Assembly (NCBI GenBank): GCA_051453625.1
Contig: JBOZIK010000001.1
Location: forward strand, 100,679,034-100,743,033
Length of the DNA stretch: 64,000 nt
Source: Welwitschia mirabilis
Lineage: Eukaryota > Gnetophyta > Gnetopsida > Welwitschiales
Direction of reading: 5' to 3'
Shown one piece after another: positions 23,033 to 35,160 of the stretch; position 1 is the stretch's first letter, and each line of letters begins with the position of its first letter. The notes under the pieces are model-generated. The model did no database searches, was not told where the DNA came from, and saw only the letters and a list, made by a program, of their open reading frames with translations. Made by a program: the position numbers and the translations under genes.

Positions 23033-24689
23033 TGAAATACCCCCTTTTTTTTTTTTTTTTTGACATGCTAGTTATCCATGTAAAAGTCCTATGTATGTAT
23101 TGGTCTTGCTACTATGTACTCTTCTTTTCCATATTAAAACTTTGTTATGGATAAGAATCTATTTGTTAAGACTTTTAAAGTGTGTGTACGTATTAGAAGG
23201 ATAATCTTAGAAAAAGGATATGATTTTCAATGCTCTATATTTTCATTAATTAAGTTAACATAACATAAGCTTTGCAAGTTATATTAAAACTTTTAATTAT
23301 GGGATCTGAAAACCATATTAAAGCTATCAANNNNNNNNNNGCTCTCAATTATGGGGAAGTGATTAAATGAGTATTAAGGATTTAACATGTTGGCCCTAGA
23401 GTCTAGTGGTACCCATTCTTTTAATAGTACGACCATTCTCACTTGCACTTAACAATTGAACCTATATCTACCATGGCCATTTCCCATAATTTCTTTTGTC
23501 TTATAATCTAAGAAAAAAAAAAATTTCTCAAAGGGTCTAGACCTATCTGTTAGTGTAATATCTTAAGAAGCAATCTTTGAAATGGTTTTATTGTGATAAT
23601 GAAGTTTGTCTTAGGAACCTGTTTAACAGCTGTAAGTCATGCAATATGTTCATTTTATTTAAATTGAGTCCTTTAAAGAAAGGTGGCAGCATGCATGAGA
23701 AATTAATGCATGCCACAAGCTGTCCATTGGTTAATACCACTTGGCAGCTTGATAATTTTGAGGAGGAAAACCTTAAGACTTAATAAAAGAAAAAGGGGCC
23801 TTGTGAAAGAGGAGAGTTGTTTCATTCTGCATGGGAAAAATGTGGCTAAAATCTGACTAGGAGAATCCAGGAAGGTGGGAGATAGCCAAGGAAGGAGGAA
23901 GTCTCTGCATATTATAGCTGTAAGTGGATCCATAATAATCCTAACTAGATATATACCTTATCTTGCTTTTGAAGTGCTGAAAGGTAGCATTATTTTGAAA
24001 AATTGATAAGTAATTATGTTATTAGCTTGTAAATTATTCTGCTTAGAATTGTTAAGAAAAGCATTCTTACATGTACTTACGGTTCATATAGTGTAAGAAT
24101 TTAAGAACATGTGTTTTCACTGTAAGGAAATTTTTAGACAATGATAAGGATGGGCCAATCATCTTGGGATCTTGTAAATAATTTAGTTATACATTATAGT
24201 AGTGAAACGCTAAAGAATGTAAGAAGAACTATAATTTAGCTATCCATGAAGTAGACATCGTTAGTATACTGGAAATTCAGGAATCATGAATATATGGAGA
24301 TATGAGAAAATTATAGAGGGAATAACAACGGCATCACAACAATTGCATACAGTGTGCATTTTACTTCGGAATAAATTTTACAATGGAAGGGGAAATTTCT
24401 GCAAAACAATGAACCTCTGCAAACCCATGAACTTCTGCAAAACAATGAACCTCTGCAAAACCACGAACTTCTGCAAAACCATGAACCTCTGCAAGATAAT
24501 GAACCTTTTCAAATTAATGACTACAAATAAATACAGACACAGTAAGCCATTTCTTAATCCAATGATTGCGAGAGAAAACTGAGGTAGAGACCCACCTGTG
24601 GTACCGTTTCTAGCCTGCAACTCTACAAAGAAATTGCATAATGTTTCTCTTCTTGCATCACTGTTTGTTTTCACAAGTGAGTGTAATTA
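23033..24689 (+). repeat. probable 3' LTR of element F (right end open)
   Basis: Starts TGAAATACCCCC with a T18 run. Contains a 10-N gap at 23331-23340 and a palindromic stretch TGCATGAGAAATTAATGCATG at about 23691-23711. It does not resemble the LTR remnant at 17.75-18.21 kb, so the two halves of F may derive from different elements. No CA end with target duplication was found. Small reading frames at 23577-23783 and 23703-23933 have no resemblance to known proteins. Confidence 0.45.
24397..24521. repeat. 18-bp tandem repeat, six copies and a partial seventh
   Basis: Units of exactly 18 bases, consensus (T/C)TCTGCAAAACCATGAAC, at 24397, 24415, 24433, 24451, 24469 and 24487, then a diverged partial unit to 24521. 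Units alternate TTCTGC and CTCTGC, so the older period may be 36. Because 18 is a multiple of three the frame stays open on both strands (for example F-C-K-T-M-N repeated), which explains the 98-codon frames here. Confidence 0.95.
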
Positions 24690-25190
24690 GCCGCTACCAT
24701 CAAATGATAACATCGTGTTTCTTGTTTTAGGCGTTACGTCGCTGTGTGAATCTTCCAGAATGTTGCTGTGTTGCGAAAAATATGCACTAAAGGGCACTGT
24801 GTTACAGGCCGATAGTGTTGGAATTCCGACACCGGAGGAAGCGACAAGTGGCGGCAAGGACAAGCGACCTTGCAGCTGCAGGGTCGAACGCTGTGTGCGC
24901 AGGCTAGATGTGCTACGGTCTTTACTGCATTGCCTCCGCAATGGTAGGTGGACGCCTTTACTCTGCAGTGACCTATGCGCTGATGGAGGCCGATAGGCGG
25001 ACGCCTGGGTGAGGAGTCTGAAGGAGAGAAACAGAGGTGCAAACGGGAGGAAGGGCCTATGTGAAGAACAATTGCCATGCAGATGGGTTGAGCCGGAACT
25101 TTTCAAGGAGAGAGAGAGGTGGATGAAGTTTGCAGGGACAGACTGCCTGCCAGACAGGTGGAAGACGTGCACTTAACATTGGGGAATGGA
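24690..25190. other. GC- and CpG-rich island of unknown identity
   Basis: Base composition changes abruptly: 24841-24900 is 39 of 60 G+C with six CpG, whereas most of the window is near 30 per cent and CpG-poor. The plus strand has a splice-acceptor-like TTTCTTGTTTTAG followed by GCG at 24718-24733. Open frames on both strands (minus 24687-25172, minus 24734-25078, plus 24715-24996) are likely by-products of composition. Candidates are the 3' part of a young LTR of element F, or an exon or promoter-proximal piece of a host gene. Confidence 0.5.
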
Positions 25191-25325
25191 GTTAAGATTA
25201 AGTTTTTTTCCTCTTTTTCAAATTTGGATTATTATAGTACATAATAATAGCCTTGATGACATCATTTAGTTATAAATGGTAAATAAAAGGAAACGCAAAA
25301 AAAAAAATATTAAAAAAGAGAAATA

Positions 25326-25348
25326 ATATATATATATATATATATATA
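25326..25348. repeat. (TA)n microsatellite
   Basis: Eleven to twelve TA units just after the GC-rich island. Confidence 0.9.
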
Positions 25349-27000
25349 AAACAAACACCATATATACATAAATATCGAATACTTAGAATAGGCTAAATTA
25401 TAGAACATTAGTTAGGGCAAGGGTAGATAGTGGTATAGGGAGTTAAGTAAGGAGGAAAAAGATAAATCTTATGAACTTCACATTTTCCTTGAACTCTAGT
25501 CTTAAATCTGAGTAAAAGATACATATGTTACTATTACAAGATATGGTTCAAGAACGTTTAAGGGCAAAATTAAATAATAAGGTTCATGAATATAACTAAG
25601 GTAAGAATAATTAATAAGAGGTTGATTAAGGAAATTCCCCTTTTATTAGATAATGAAAGTAATTTTTCTAAAGGAAACACCTAAATAGTTTAACCTTTAG
25701 CTACTTAACTAAAGAACTAACACATGTATTTCTACTGAACTAAAGAACTAACACATGTAACGTATATTACAGGTATGTAATGCAATGGTGGTTAACTAAT
25801 CTTGATAACTTCTTGTAAACTACTTGTATAATTCATCTTCCTTCCATTAGATTTTGGCTAGTATAAAGCCATATGGGTTAATGCCCATCAAACATTTTTA
25901 AGATATAAATTATTAATTTGCCAGACTTTCATGAGATTCTATGATGATATATTGGATAGTATATTTAGAATAGTATTAGATATGTATATGCTATTGTTCT
26001 TTCCATGAATTGTATTTTTGTAATTGTTTGCTTAGATCCTTGAGTGGTCACACCCTTCAGTGGTAGGCAAGCATATAGATTTGGTAATTATTTTAGCATA
26101 CATCTTCTATATGTTTACTGTGTATTGAGTTATAAGAAGAACAATATAGCATGAAGCAGCCTTTGATAAAGGCATGTGTATGGAATATATGGTTGGAGAT
26201 TGAATTTCATGGCTAAGAGTCACGTTTTACCTAAATAAGGGTGCATTTCATTTAGGAGCATAGGGTCAATTTATGATGTGCATGACATGAACAGACGATT
26301 GGTGGGAGATTAACTACATGATAGATAGGTCAAATTTTGCCTAATGGCCGATGGACCCCATGAACGAGGCAATTATATAGTTGATCTATAGAGGGTGGTA
26401 TGATATACGTGGATGATCTTCATGACAAGGAGTCATGCGGTTGCCTAGTGGATGGCATGCCCAGATAATAGCACTATAAGATCAATCCACTTGGCCCATA
26501 TGGGATCGAACTAGCTTTTATACTTGAGAGGTCATGATCCCAATAGTACTAGTTGATAGATGATTGAATTGGAGCTCCAAAGGTCACTTGTATTACATAT
26601 TTCCTATATTTTATTTATAGCTATATTTACAAATATGATATGGTATTGTTTTGTAAATTTTGGTGTTTTCATGATGTCATCCAATCTAGCATTTTGTTTG
26701 GCTACTTGTTCAATTCCACAGATCATCTGGACTTATCATACATTCATATGTATTGACAATAACAAAGATATGATCCAAAATAGAACTATGTGAGGTCTGG
26801 TTCCCTTAGATAAGGATACATAGCTGTGGTTACTTACTGTAGATCAACCAACCACTCAACTGAACCTTGATTAATACATCTTTTTCCACATGCACGCTTA
26901 ATCAATGTCTGACATACTGACTATATTCTTTATGATATGATATTTTAGATTATAAAAGACCTTATGTTTCTTATGAAAAAGTGGAAATCCTAGAGTGATG
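25349..27000. other. unassigned sequence between element F and the resumed element B
   Basis: No coding region, RNA gene or LTR pair recognised. Less AT-rich than the rest around 26040-26560 (for example GTGGTCACACCCTTCAGTGGTAGG at 26043). A 30-base imperfect duplication with ACTAAAGAACTAACACATGTA lies at about 25710-25760. The 77-codon frame at 26560-26793 is hydrophobic but resembles nothing. Confidence 0.5.
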
Positions 27001-28969
27001 TGAAAACAAAAATGTGGCTTAAATACCATGTCTTGCCTAGTCTTGTTGAGATTTAAAACCTAGGAAAATCTCAAAGTGAGGAAATTAGTTTCACCTGAAA
27101 AGAGTTCTTATTAGCTTAAGCTAATCATTGGCAAGAGATCTTTGAGTTAAAGCAATAACTTTGTACATCATCGTTACCATTTCCAGTAAAGCCCAAGTGT
27201 ACTTATAAGTAGGCTTATAAAACAAATGTGAAACCATTTAATGAAATATTACTAGATGAGTTTGAAAAGCAAAATAAGATTCTGCATTAGACAATTTCCT
27301 AGTATGAAGCCTAGATCTAAGATATGAAAACTAGTTTCAAGAGCATCGCAAACTATAGTTTATCCTTGTGTAAATGTATTAAATAGTCCTTGGGTTTTCC
27401 TTTACTAAATAAGTAAATGATAGCAAGTTATATATACAGGCATTACTGTGCTATCTTTACATAGCAATACCTAGTGTCCTATTTAGAAGGGTTGTCGATG
27501 ATGATCTTTTGTATAAAATAAAGGATGAAAAGGAGAAAAGATGAGTTTTATGAAATTTTATATAACGAGTAAGCCTAAAATAATGGTAAAAAGAAAAGTG
27601 CCTAAATCAAAAACTAAACCTAGTAGAAACATAAAGCTCACCTTGTTTATTATTTTGACTATAAGAATGATTATGTTTTACTAAATGAGGTGAGAGACAT
27701 ATGAATTTCAAAGTTAAAATCTAGTTATATCTTATAAAGTGAACAAAATCATTTTTCTCATTCATGGTGAAATACGAATCCATTTGAATCAAAATAACTA
27801 ATGCTAAACACTAATGGTTCTGCATGAAAGCAACACTCAAAAAAAGATTGAGAAATAAGAGAAATAAGTGAAAATTAAGCATAAAAAATAAAACACACCT
27901 CATTTCATGAAAATTTGTTAAAATCTAATGTTTGGAGAGCAGATCTTATTGGAAAATAGCATGTGGATGTTGATGGTTGACATAGCAATGATCTCATGGC
28001 TCAAAAATAGACTAAAACAATAGAAATAAAGTTAAAATTGTGGTTTTGGGTTATGCTATCATCTACCATGTCATTCAGCACATCAACTAGATGATATTCC
28101 TTGCATAACTAGTAGAAATAAGAGTGATGAACAATAAATATCATCTACTTTATCAACCAAACAATCATGTAGATGATAGACATTTTAAAATGATTACAAA
28201 ATTTTAGAGTAAGATGGGATAGGTAGGATTAAAATGAAAGTAAAAATGTCCTAAAAATGCTTCAATACATTTAACAGATGGAAAGTAATAAGGTAGGAGC
28301 AATTACAAGAATGCAATAATGAGTAAGTAATAAGGTAGGAGTAATTACAAGAATGCAATAATGAGTTTGAAGTGAGGAGTGAGCATGTAAACAAGATATG
28401 AGAGAGATATTAATTTGAGAATAGTAAATTGGCCATGAGAATAGTAAATGTGCTTATAATGAATCATCCTGCCATGATTTCATCAATGTTTGAGGAGTGA
28501 ATATATTAAATGTATCTTTAATAACAAAAAAAACTACAAAATGATAAAGTCCTAGTGGTTGAATTTGGATGGAAGTATTAAGTAAATTTATTTAAAATAT
28601 AAACATACAAACTAAAGAAATAAAAAAGGGAATGAACAAAATGGAACACATAGAATATTAACTAAATTGCCATAAATTTTTAATTTGGTAAGATTCCTTA
28701 GCAAAAATCATAAAGCCACTTGATGTAGAAATGTGTGATACAATGTAAGAATATCATAGTTTATCATTTAATAAAGCAGTAAAAGTACCAACATCCAAGG
28801 ATTATTTTGCAAAGTATTAATTAATGATTGGACTATAATCCAATCCATCTTTAGTTATAGCAAGCATAGTAATTTTAATAAAACATTATCCAATGATTAA
28901 TATACTAAAAGGCTATCAAGGGTTTTACCTTAGAGTAATGGAAAATCAAGTAAGGTATTAGAAAAAAAA
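27001..28969 (-). other. 3' noncoding region of element B (resumed)
   Basis: Located between the interruption and the conserved post-pol block. The left limit is approximate. Contains palindrome-like motif copies GCTATCATCTACC...TAGATGATA at 28058-28100 and ATCATCTAC...GTAGATGATAG at 28139-28177. Equivalent in position to 4715-6139 of element A. Confidence 0.45.
28284..28367. repeat. 42-bp tandem duplication
   Basis: 28284-28325 and 28326-28367 are the same 42 bases (starting AGTAATAAGGTAGGAG) with essentially one C/T difference, so the duplication is much younger than the surrounding element. Confidence 0.9.
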
Positions 28970-29165
28970 AACACCTTTTAGCATGATGAGGGAAGTGCAA
29001 CCACTACCAAGAGAGTATGAATTTGTAAGAAAAGCTAGATCATGACTAAATAACCCTCTGGTGGAGTTTTTATAACTACCATATCACACAGCTAAGGCCC
29101 CTTTTAAGAAAATTTGCATTAGTGCACTTGTAGTAGGACATCATGGTATATGTTGTAATAGAGTT
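28970..29165 (-). other. conserved noncoding block after pol, element B copy
   Basis: Matches 6215-6540 (element A) and the complement of 63110-63310 (element E): GATGAGGGAAGTGCAACCAC, GGTGGAGTTTTTATAACTA, CTAAGGCCCCTTTTAAG, AGTAGGACATCATGG. No frame. Confidence 0.65.
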
Positions 29166-29599
29166 TAGTCTTTTATTTTTATTTTATTCCCTCTTTTCTT
29201 TTGTTGATTTTTATTAAACTTAGAATTTCATTTTTGAAAGCATTAATTGCTCGATGAAATAACAAAGCACTTAGTTGTTAAAACTCTGATTAATATAATT
29301 GATCTTTAGATAAATTAATCAAGGATATTGGTGTAATAGACATGGGAATGTCTAAAGATTGGCTGAATTCATTATTTACACTTTGATCTCCAAAGTGAGA
29401 GATTACTTAATCATGATTAAACATATGATCTTTAAACTTGAATCAAGTTAAAGATGATCAAGTGATTGTATAATTAAAATTAGAACATGAAATAAGAGAA
29501 AATTTAGATGATGGTAAAGGGAAGACCGTCCTCTTCATTAAGGGAATGTTATAAGTTCAATGATTCTACCATGTTTAAGAAATAAGTATAATCATCAGA
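29166..29599. other. spacer between the conserved block and integrase, element B
   Basis: AT-rich; nothing recognised. Corresponds to 6620-7027 in element A. Confidence 0.4.
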
Positions 29600-30660
29600 G
29601 GACATATAAATTTTAAGCCTTTGTCCATCAACGTTTTGGATTTCTCAAGATTTCAACTAAGATATCTGGATATACTTTTTCTATTAATTAGGGACATAAC
29701 CATTTTAAGGTTAATTTGTTGTGTAAAAGATTCACTCTAGTACTATATAATAAATCCAATTGACCTGACTTAAAGAATTTATGTAAATCTTTTTGTCATG
29801 GAAAAACTTGGCTTTGGCTTTATGAATGAGTTGTTTATGAAGATCATGGGCTATTTCCTTATCAAATATTATAGTTGATCTAATTTATACTGAATATTTT
29901 CATCATGATTGAAGATATCAAGTTGATGAATGATTTGACAAGAATTATAACATACTTTGCAAGGAAGAAGATAATTTTTTCCACACATAAGTTCCTAAGA
30001 CAAAAAGCTAAGAGAATTATGCCAAGTAGTACAGTAGACTCAAAGAACATAATTTAGTACAAGAGAAAAATATTTCTTATTTTTTAAGGTAATCTTTTAG
30101 AGCATTTTCTTGATGTCTCTATTCTCAACTTAACCATTGGTTTGTAGATGATAGGCATTAGTAATTTGATGTTCAATTCCTATAGAAATAAGAAGTTTTT
30201 TAAGAAATATATTTATGAAATGAGTTCCTTAGTCACTAATTAAGATTATAGGAAAGACAAATCTATGAAAGATATTAGACTTTAGAAAAGAACATATGGT
30301 TTGGGCATCATTTGTAAAGGTAGGAATTACTTCAACTTATTTAGTAACATAATAAACTACTATAATAATATAATTTTTATTACAAGAATATGGTTTAAGA
30401 GGCCCTATGAAATCTATACCTCAACAATTAAAAGGTTTACGTTTTAAAATGAGTTGTAAAGGCATATCATTTGTTTTACTAAGGCTATCAATCATTTGAC
30501 AAGCATTATATCTTCTTACAAAATCAAAAGAATCTTTAAAAAGAATTGGCCAATAGAATCCATCATATAGAAACTTCATGATAGTCTTTAAAAGAACAAC
30601 CACAAGTACTACCATAACAAAGGGATAAGATATCATGTTGCTCATATTCGCACACATACT
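29600..30660 (-). pseudogene. pol: integrase of element B (broken)
   Basis: The minus frame 30657-30421 holds the zinc-finger end and core entry: GFYWPILFKDSFDFVRRYNA, CQM, then SKTNDMPLQLILKRKPFNC. The first Cys of the CxxC is Tyr. Further left: FLKSNIFHRFVFPIILISD with a stop then GTHFIN (second catalytic Asp retained), TNG followed by a stop at Q and then VEN (third site, Glu retained), VYCTTWHNSLSF, and KPKPSFSMTKRF near 29.8 kb in the C-terminal part. At least five stops or frameshifts. Confidence 0.82.
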
Positions 30661-30899
30661 TATGCATCATTTAATCTTTACATTTTTGATAGAGGTGTAG
30701 TTTTGACCCATTATTACTTATCTTATGGAGAAAAGAATTTTATTGATTAGAAGTTTAATGTTAGGAGGTTTTGAAGGTAATAATATAATTAACAATATCA
30801 GCATACTATGGGACTGGATGTTAAAAAGAAATATGATAAAGTTCATGAATATAAAATAATTGTTCATTTGAAAAGGAATCATTAATAGAAAAGTCAAGA

Positions 30900-31210
30900 G
30901 AAAAATACAAAGAACTTCTTAAGGAATATGTGAAAGATGATTAGCAATACAATTATGTTTACCTTCTTTATCTAAGATAGTTAAGTTGAATTCTCGAATT
31001 AAAGGTATTCACCTTATGAGTTTAGCACTTGAAATGATCCTTTTCACAAGATAACAAATGACTACATGATGAGCATAGACATTGATGTGAAATCCAAGAA
31101 GGTAGTGTTAAAGTTTATTAATACAAAACATGATAGAAAGCATTTCTTTATTGATGGTGGTATAGTTTAATTTAACTCTTAAAAAGGTTTTACTAACATA
31201 AGAAATGAAT
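30900..31210 (-). pseudogene. pol: RNase H domain of element B
   Basis: The minus strand reads LNYTTINKEMLSIMFCINKL, HYLLGFHINVYAHHVVICYL, SSAKLIR, IPLIREFNLTILDKEGKHNC and IANHLSHIP. Same domain as 9197-9505. The catalytic D of the T-D-H motif is H here. Confidence 0.85.
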
Positions 31211-32150
31211 TTATATCTTTTATCACGTTTTTACCCCAAAACTCCTCCTACAGTAACATTTCTAGAATCACACATAAGTTCAGATTCTTTATTCCAGATG
31301 GGTTCTCTTATAATAGGTTCAAAAGTGATGTTGTCCTTAACATTTTCAAAGGAATAATAACAAGTACTATTCTAATTAAGTTTAGCATCTTTTTTAAGAA
31401 GAGAGTGAATGTGTTTATAAATCTTGACATAGTCCTTAGTGAATCTTTTATAGAAGATAGAAAAAGATCTTACTTCTTTAACATTAGTTGGAGAAGAAAG
31501 ATTTTTTAATGATAGTAATTTTAGAGGGATTTACTCTAATGCCTTTACTATAAATATGAAGTTCACGTACAACACGATCCCTCACAAGGAAACAACTTCC
31601 TTTCTAACTAAGATAAATGCCACTTTTTATGTAGTGATCAAGGAATTTTTCTAATCTTTCTAAGGTTTGTTTAAAGGAAGCACCAAAGATAGAAAAATCA
31701 TCTATAAATATTTCTCTAGAATCTTCTATCATATCAAAGAGAATACCCATCATGGCTCTTTAAAAAGTTCTAAGAGCATGACATATGCCAAAGGGCATTT
31801 ATTTAAAAGCAAAGATATAAAAAGGAGAGATAAAAGTGGTTTTGACTTAGTCTTTATTAGCTATGCAAAGTTGGTTATGTCTACTATACCCATCAAGAAA
31901 ACAATATTAATTATTGCTTGGATTCTCTCAAGAACTTGATCTAGAAAAGGCAAGGAGTAATGTTCCTTTTTGATAATATCATTAATTTTCTTGAAAGTAA
32001 TGCATGCTCACCATTTTTCTTCATTTTTTGGTAAAAATGTAAGAGGGCCACCTCATTTACTGTTAGAAATGGTATAAATGAGAGTGATGTTCATGATTTT
32101 TATGATTTTATCTTTGAACACTCGTTTAAGGGTAGGATTAAGCATTATTC
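31211..32150 (-). pseudogene. pol: reverse transcriptase of element B (broken)
   Basis: Recognisable from the active site FIDDFSIFGASFKQTLERLE, with FIDD at 31697-31708, followed on the minus strand by FLDHYIKSGIYLS, LHIYSKGIRVNPSKI and the thumb region. Upstream, 31.75-32.1 kb encodes remnants of the F--MPFG-----FQ and R-LN regions on the minus strand. The 90-codon plus frame at 31667-31939 is antisense. Stops throughout. Confidence 0.8.
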
Positions 32151-32389
32151 GAGGTTCCCTAATAGGTTTTGCATTATATTCTAAGTAGATATTATATTAA
32201 ACAATATGAAAAGGTATGACACTTAGATCTTTATAAGTTTGAGTAAAAGCTTTCATTTTTGAAGTTAAAACTTGAATTAATGCTTTTTATTAGAATATAT
32301 AGATGAAAGAATTATTGATCAATGGTTTTTTTGGGTTATTATACAGTAAAATGTACTTTAAACCATTGGGTAATTAATTAAATTTGAGG

Positions 32390-32800
32390 TCAGGATCATT
32401 CTTCATGGTTGTAAAACTCCCCATATTGATGTAGAAGATTTCCAATGTATCTAATGTGTTCAATATTATCATTAAGGATAGGTTTAAATTATTCATGAAT
32501 TTCTTAATTTGGTGGGTTGCACAAGAGATTTTGGTTAAGAATGCATGGATTAGATGAGTTTAGACTTTTTAAAATGGTGGAGTATTCTTCCTCATCATTA
32601 AATAAAGTGGAATCATGTAATGAAAAGAGCCTTTCTTCTAGGAAGTTATGTTGTACTAACATAGAAGGTTTAACTAATTCGACAAGTTTTAATTCATCCC
32701 CCATGTTCTTTTTAATTGCATTAAGTACTCTAATGCTAAAATTTTTGTTGCCAACATGGCATTTCATTATTTCTATGTGAGTATCAATAATATATTAGGC
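32390..32800 (-). pseudogene. pol: acidic protease-RT linker of element B
   Basis: The minus frame 32767-32504 (87 codons) reads MKCHVGNKNFSIRVLNAIKK, GDELKLVELVKPSMLVQHNF, LEERLFSLHDSTLFNDEEEY and STILKSLNSSNPCILNQNLL. It is the counterpart of 61909-62295 in element E. Strongly conserved among A, B and E but of unknown role; it lies between the protease LLGR motif and RT. Confidence 0.75.
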
Positions 32801-33150
32801 TATTGCATAAAAGGATCTTCCTAAGAGCAAAGGATATCTTACACTATGTTTAACTTTAATAGTGACTACATCTATAGGGTAGAATTCTTTCTTAATTTGG
32901 ATGACTAAGTCTTTGATTACCCTATGGGTCTTTTGGTTGTTGCATCTACCAATTCCAATGCTATCTTTTTAGGTTCAATTCTTCATTCTAATCCATTTTT
33001 CTTATAAATATGTAAGGGCATGATATTTAGACTTGCTCTTATGTTAATTAAGACTTTTTTAATCTTTTTATTTTTCTCTAAAATAACACATATAGTGGTA
33101 GCCCCTTGGTATATAAACTTTAGAAATTTTTGCATAACCAAGTTAGAAAG
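32801..33150 (-). pseudogene. pol: aspartic protease of element B (broken)
   Basis: The minus strand reads ATTICVILEKNKKIKKVLIN followed by IRASLNIMPLHIYKKNGLE, where element E2 has ALIDIGASVNIMPL; the catalytic Asp has become Asn (D-I-G to N-I-R). Then KKIALELVDATTKRPIG and, near 32.82 kb, LLLGRSFYAIA. Inactive. Confidence 0.8.
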
Positions 33151-35160
33151 GGATTAGATAATAAATAATTTAGTTTGTACTATTATTTTTTGCTTTATTT
33201 TTACTAATTTCTTTCATTTCTTGTTGTATTTTGGGTTTTCTTGAAGCATCTTTCAAATAGTTTGGTTAATACTAACATCAATCGTGATTACTTTTACATG
33301 CTTATCATAAGTTGGATTGGTGTTCAATTTATGCATCCATGGAGTAGTAGTAATTTTATTTAAATGTTAGGTATTGGATTTTTGATTGGATGTTAGAGGG
33401 AATTTTGTTGATCAAAGATCTTAATGTCTTATTCTTAATTTAGTTCCCTTTATTTGTTATAAGAAGTGGACGTTTCCTCAAAGATAATTGTATCATGTCC
33501 ACTTATTGTGACTACTTTCCAACCTTTCTATACATCATTGGGATTTGTGATTGTTTGAGTAGTAAGTAATTCTTAAGGTCTTTAACCCTCTAGAGTGGTT
33601 TGTTAAACATGGTTTGTTAAACAATGTTAATCAAATTTTCTAAATTCTTGTTATTATCTTCTAAGATTTTATTGATATTTTCATGCATCTTTTTCAAGTC
33701 TTCCATATAATCTCTAAGGGATTCACTTCCATTATAGTTGAAAAGATTAAATATTATTAAATAAAGTTTTAAAAGATGTTAAAAAACCATTTTTTTTGGT
33801 GGATATTGCTAGTTGTTTTGAAAGTTTCTTGGCCTTGGGTTGAATGCACATACTTCATTATAAATGACTTCTCTACAAGTTGGTAGATTAGGACATTCCA
33901 TGGTAGAGTAAGAGATTTCTTCACATATATCACATTGGTTAAAAAAGGTTGAAGGTTTGTGTGATTAATTTAGACTCTTGTGTAAATTTTCAAAGTACTT
34001 GTAAGATATCAAATAAGGATGTTAGAATATGGTTGTTATTCCTCATGTTGAACCTTCTTCAAATCTTTAAGAACTTGTCCTATGGTTCTATTTTCTTTAC
34101 ATGTAGGTTTGAGTCAAGTTTAACTTCTTTTTACAAGGTGTTCTAGTAGACTTCAAGCATTATCTATTATCAAGTAAAGTAGATTTCCATCACATGAAAA
34201 TCCCACAAGTTGTTTGATTTGGTTGTTCAACCTACTATAGAAGTAATATATAAGTTATTCTCTTAAGAATTCATCCATGGGATTGGAATATGTAGTAATA
34301 AAAAATATTTCATAACTTGAGGCATAATCTTTATGAGCATATTACTAAAAGTTGGTTACTTTTTTCTTCTTCTTCTCAAGATTGTATCATTCATGAGTAT
34401 CCTAATGAAAGCTTCTTGCACTTTATTCCAACTCTCAAGGCTTTCGTAAGAAATGGTTTTAAGCTAGTTCTTTGCTTTTTCTCTAAGGACAAAAGAGAAA
34501 ATAAGCATATAGATTCTATCTAAAATTTTATTTTTTCCATTTCCTAAAGTGAGGTTGAGTTGTTCAATTTTGGCTATGTGTTGGAAGAGGCCCTCTTTAT
34601 GCTCTCATAAAAAGGTAGTATAAGCATTTAAATTTTTATGTTCCACATCATTACCTATTAGTAGGTCAAAATAGTTTACTAGTTTTCTCTTTTTATGGGC
34701 TAATAAGTTCTTGAGAGTGATACTTGAACTAGAAGCTCCTAATATTTTGAGTGATGATTTATATAAGGGTTGCTTAAACAAAGATCTCCAAGAAGTATTG
34801 GATGCAATGGATGGTTGAGAGATTGAACGGTTGAAAGGAGGAGAGTTGGAAATTGAAGATTTTTAAAAAGGAGTTATAGGCGAGAAAAGTAGGATAGGTA
34901 AGGAAGAGAAGGATAAATTATTTTTAGAATTAGTTAAAATGTGAAAAGAATGCAAACAAGAAATAGTAAATGTAGAAATATCATCTTATTCTATTCTAGA
35001 AATAAACTTTTCATTCTTACCTTGAGTTCTTAAATGAAAATTGACCAAATAATATTATTTGATTTTTTTAATATATCAATTTCTTCTTCCTGATGTTTTT
35101 GCCTTTTCAATTAGTTATCATAGCCCTGCATGATCAAAATATGTTAAGTAAACTTGTTTA
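33151..35160 (-). pseudogene. gag: gag of element B (broken)
   Basis: Order on the minus strand: a predicted coiled segment LKRQKHQEEEIDILKKSN (about 35.07 kb), VTLKNLLAHKKRKLVNYFDL (34.68-34.72 kb), NAYTTFL and FQHIAKIEQLNLTLGNGKNK (about 34.55 kb), FSFVLREKAKN, LKTISYESLESWNKVQEAFI (34.40-34.46 kb), and a zinc knuckle CDICEEISYSTMEC at 33893-33934 in which the His is Tyr. EVCAFNPRPRNFQNN follows. Same family as 11691-13610 and 55735-57600. Confidence 0.8.

Larger units (their letters stand above)
18212..25190 (+). mobile_element. element F: Del/Tekay-like chromovirus, rearranged
   Basis: Plus-strand Ty3/gypsy element with PBS, gag, RT and RNase H at 18.2-20.7 kb and an integrase C-terminus at 22.45-22.98 kb, followed by a purine tract and an LTR-like start TGAAATACCCCC at 23033. 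The RT active site and most of the integrase are missing. A 1.7 kb duplicate of 16590-18290 sits between RNase H and the integrase end. The RNase H and integrase wording and the TG-AATACCCC start are typical of Del/Tekay chromoviruses. The right boundary is not determined. The parts left and right of the duplicate may come from two related copies. Confidence 0.6.

Noticed and set aside
24397-24521. Possible CRISPR-like array
   Set aside because: Units are contiguous with no spacers; a simple tandem repeat in plant DNA.
24687-25172. 161-codon minus-strand frame, the longest N-free frame in the window
   Set aside because: Ser/His/Leu/Pro-rich composition without any motif, overlapped by open frames on the other strand and in another frame; explained by the GC-rich base composition.
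26560-26793. Hydrophobic 77-codon plus frame
   Set aside because: No homology, no neighbouring exon signals, in AT-rich DNA where such frames are common by chance.
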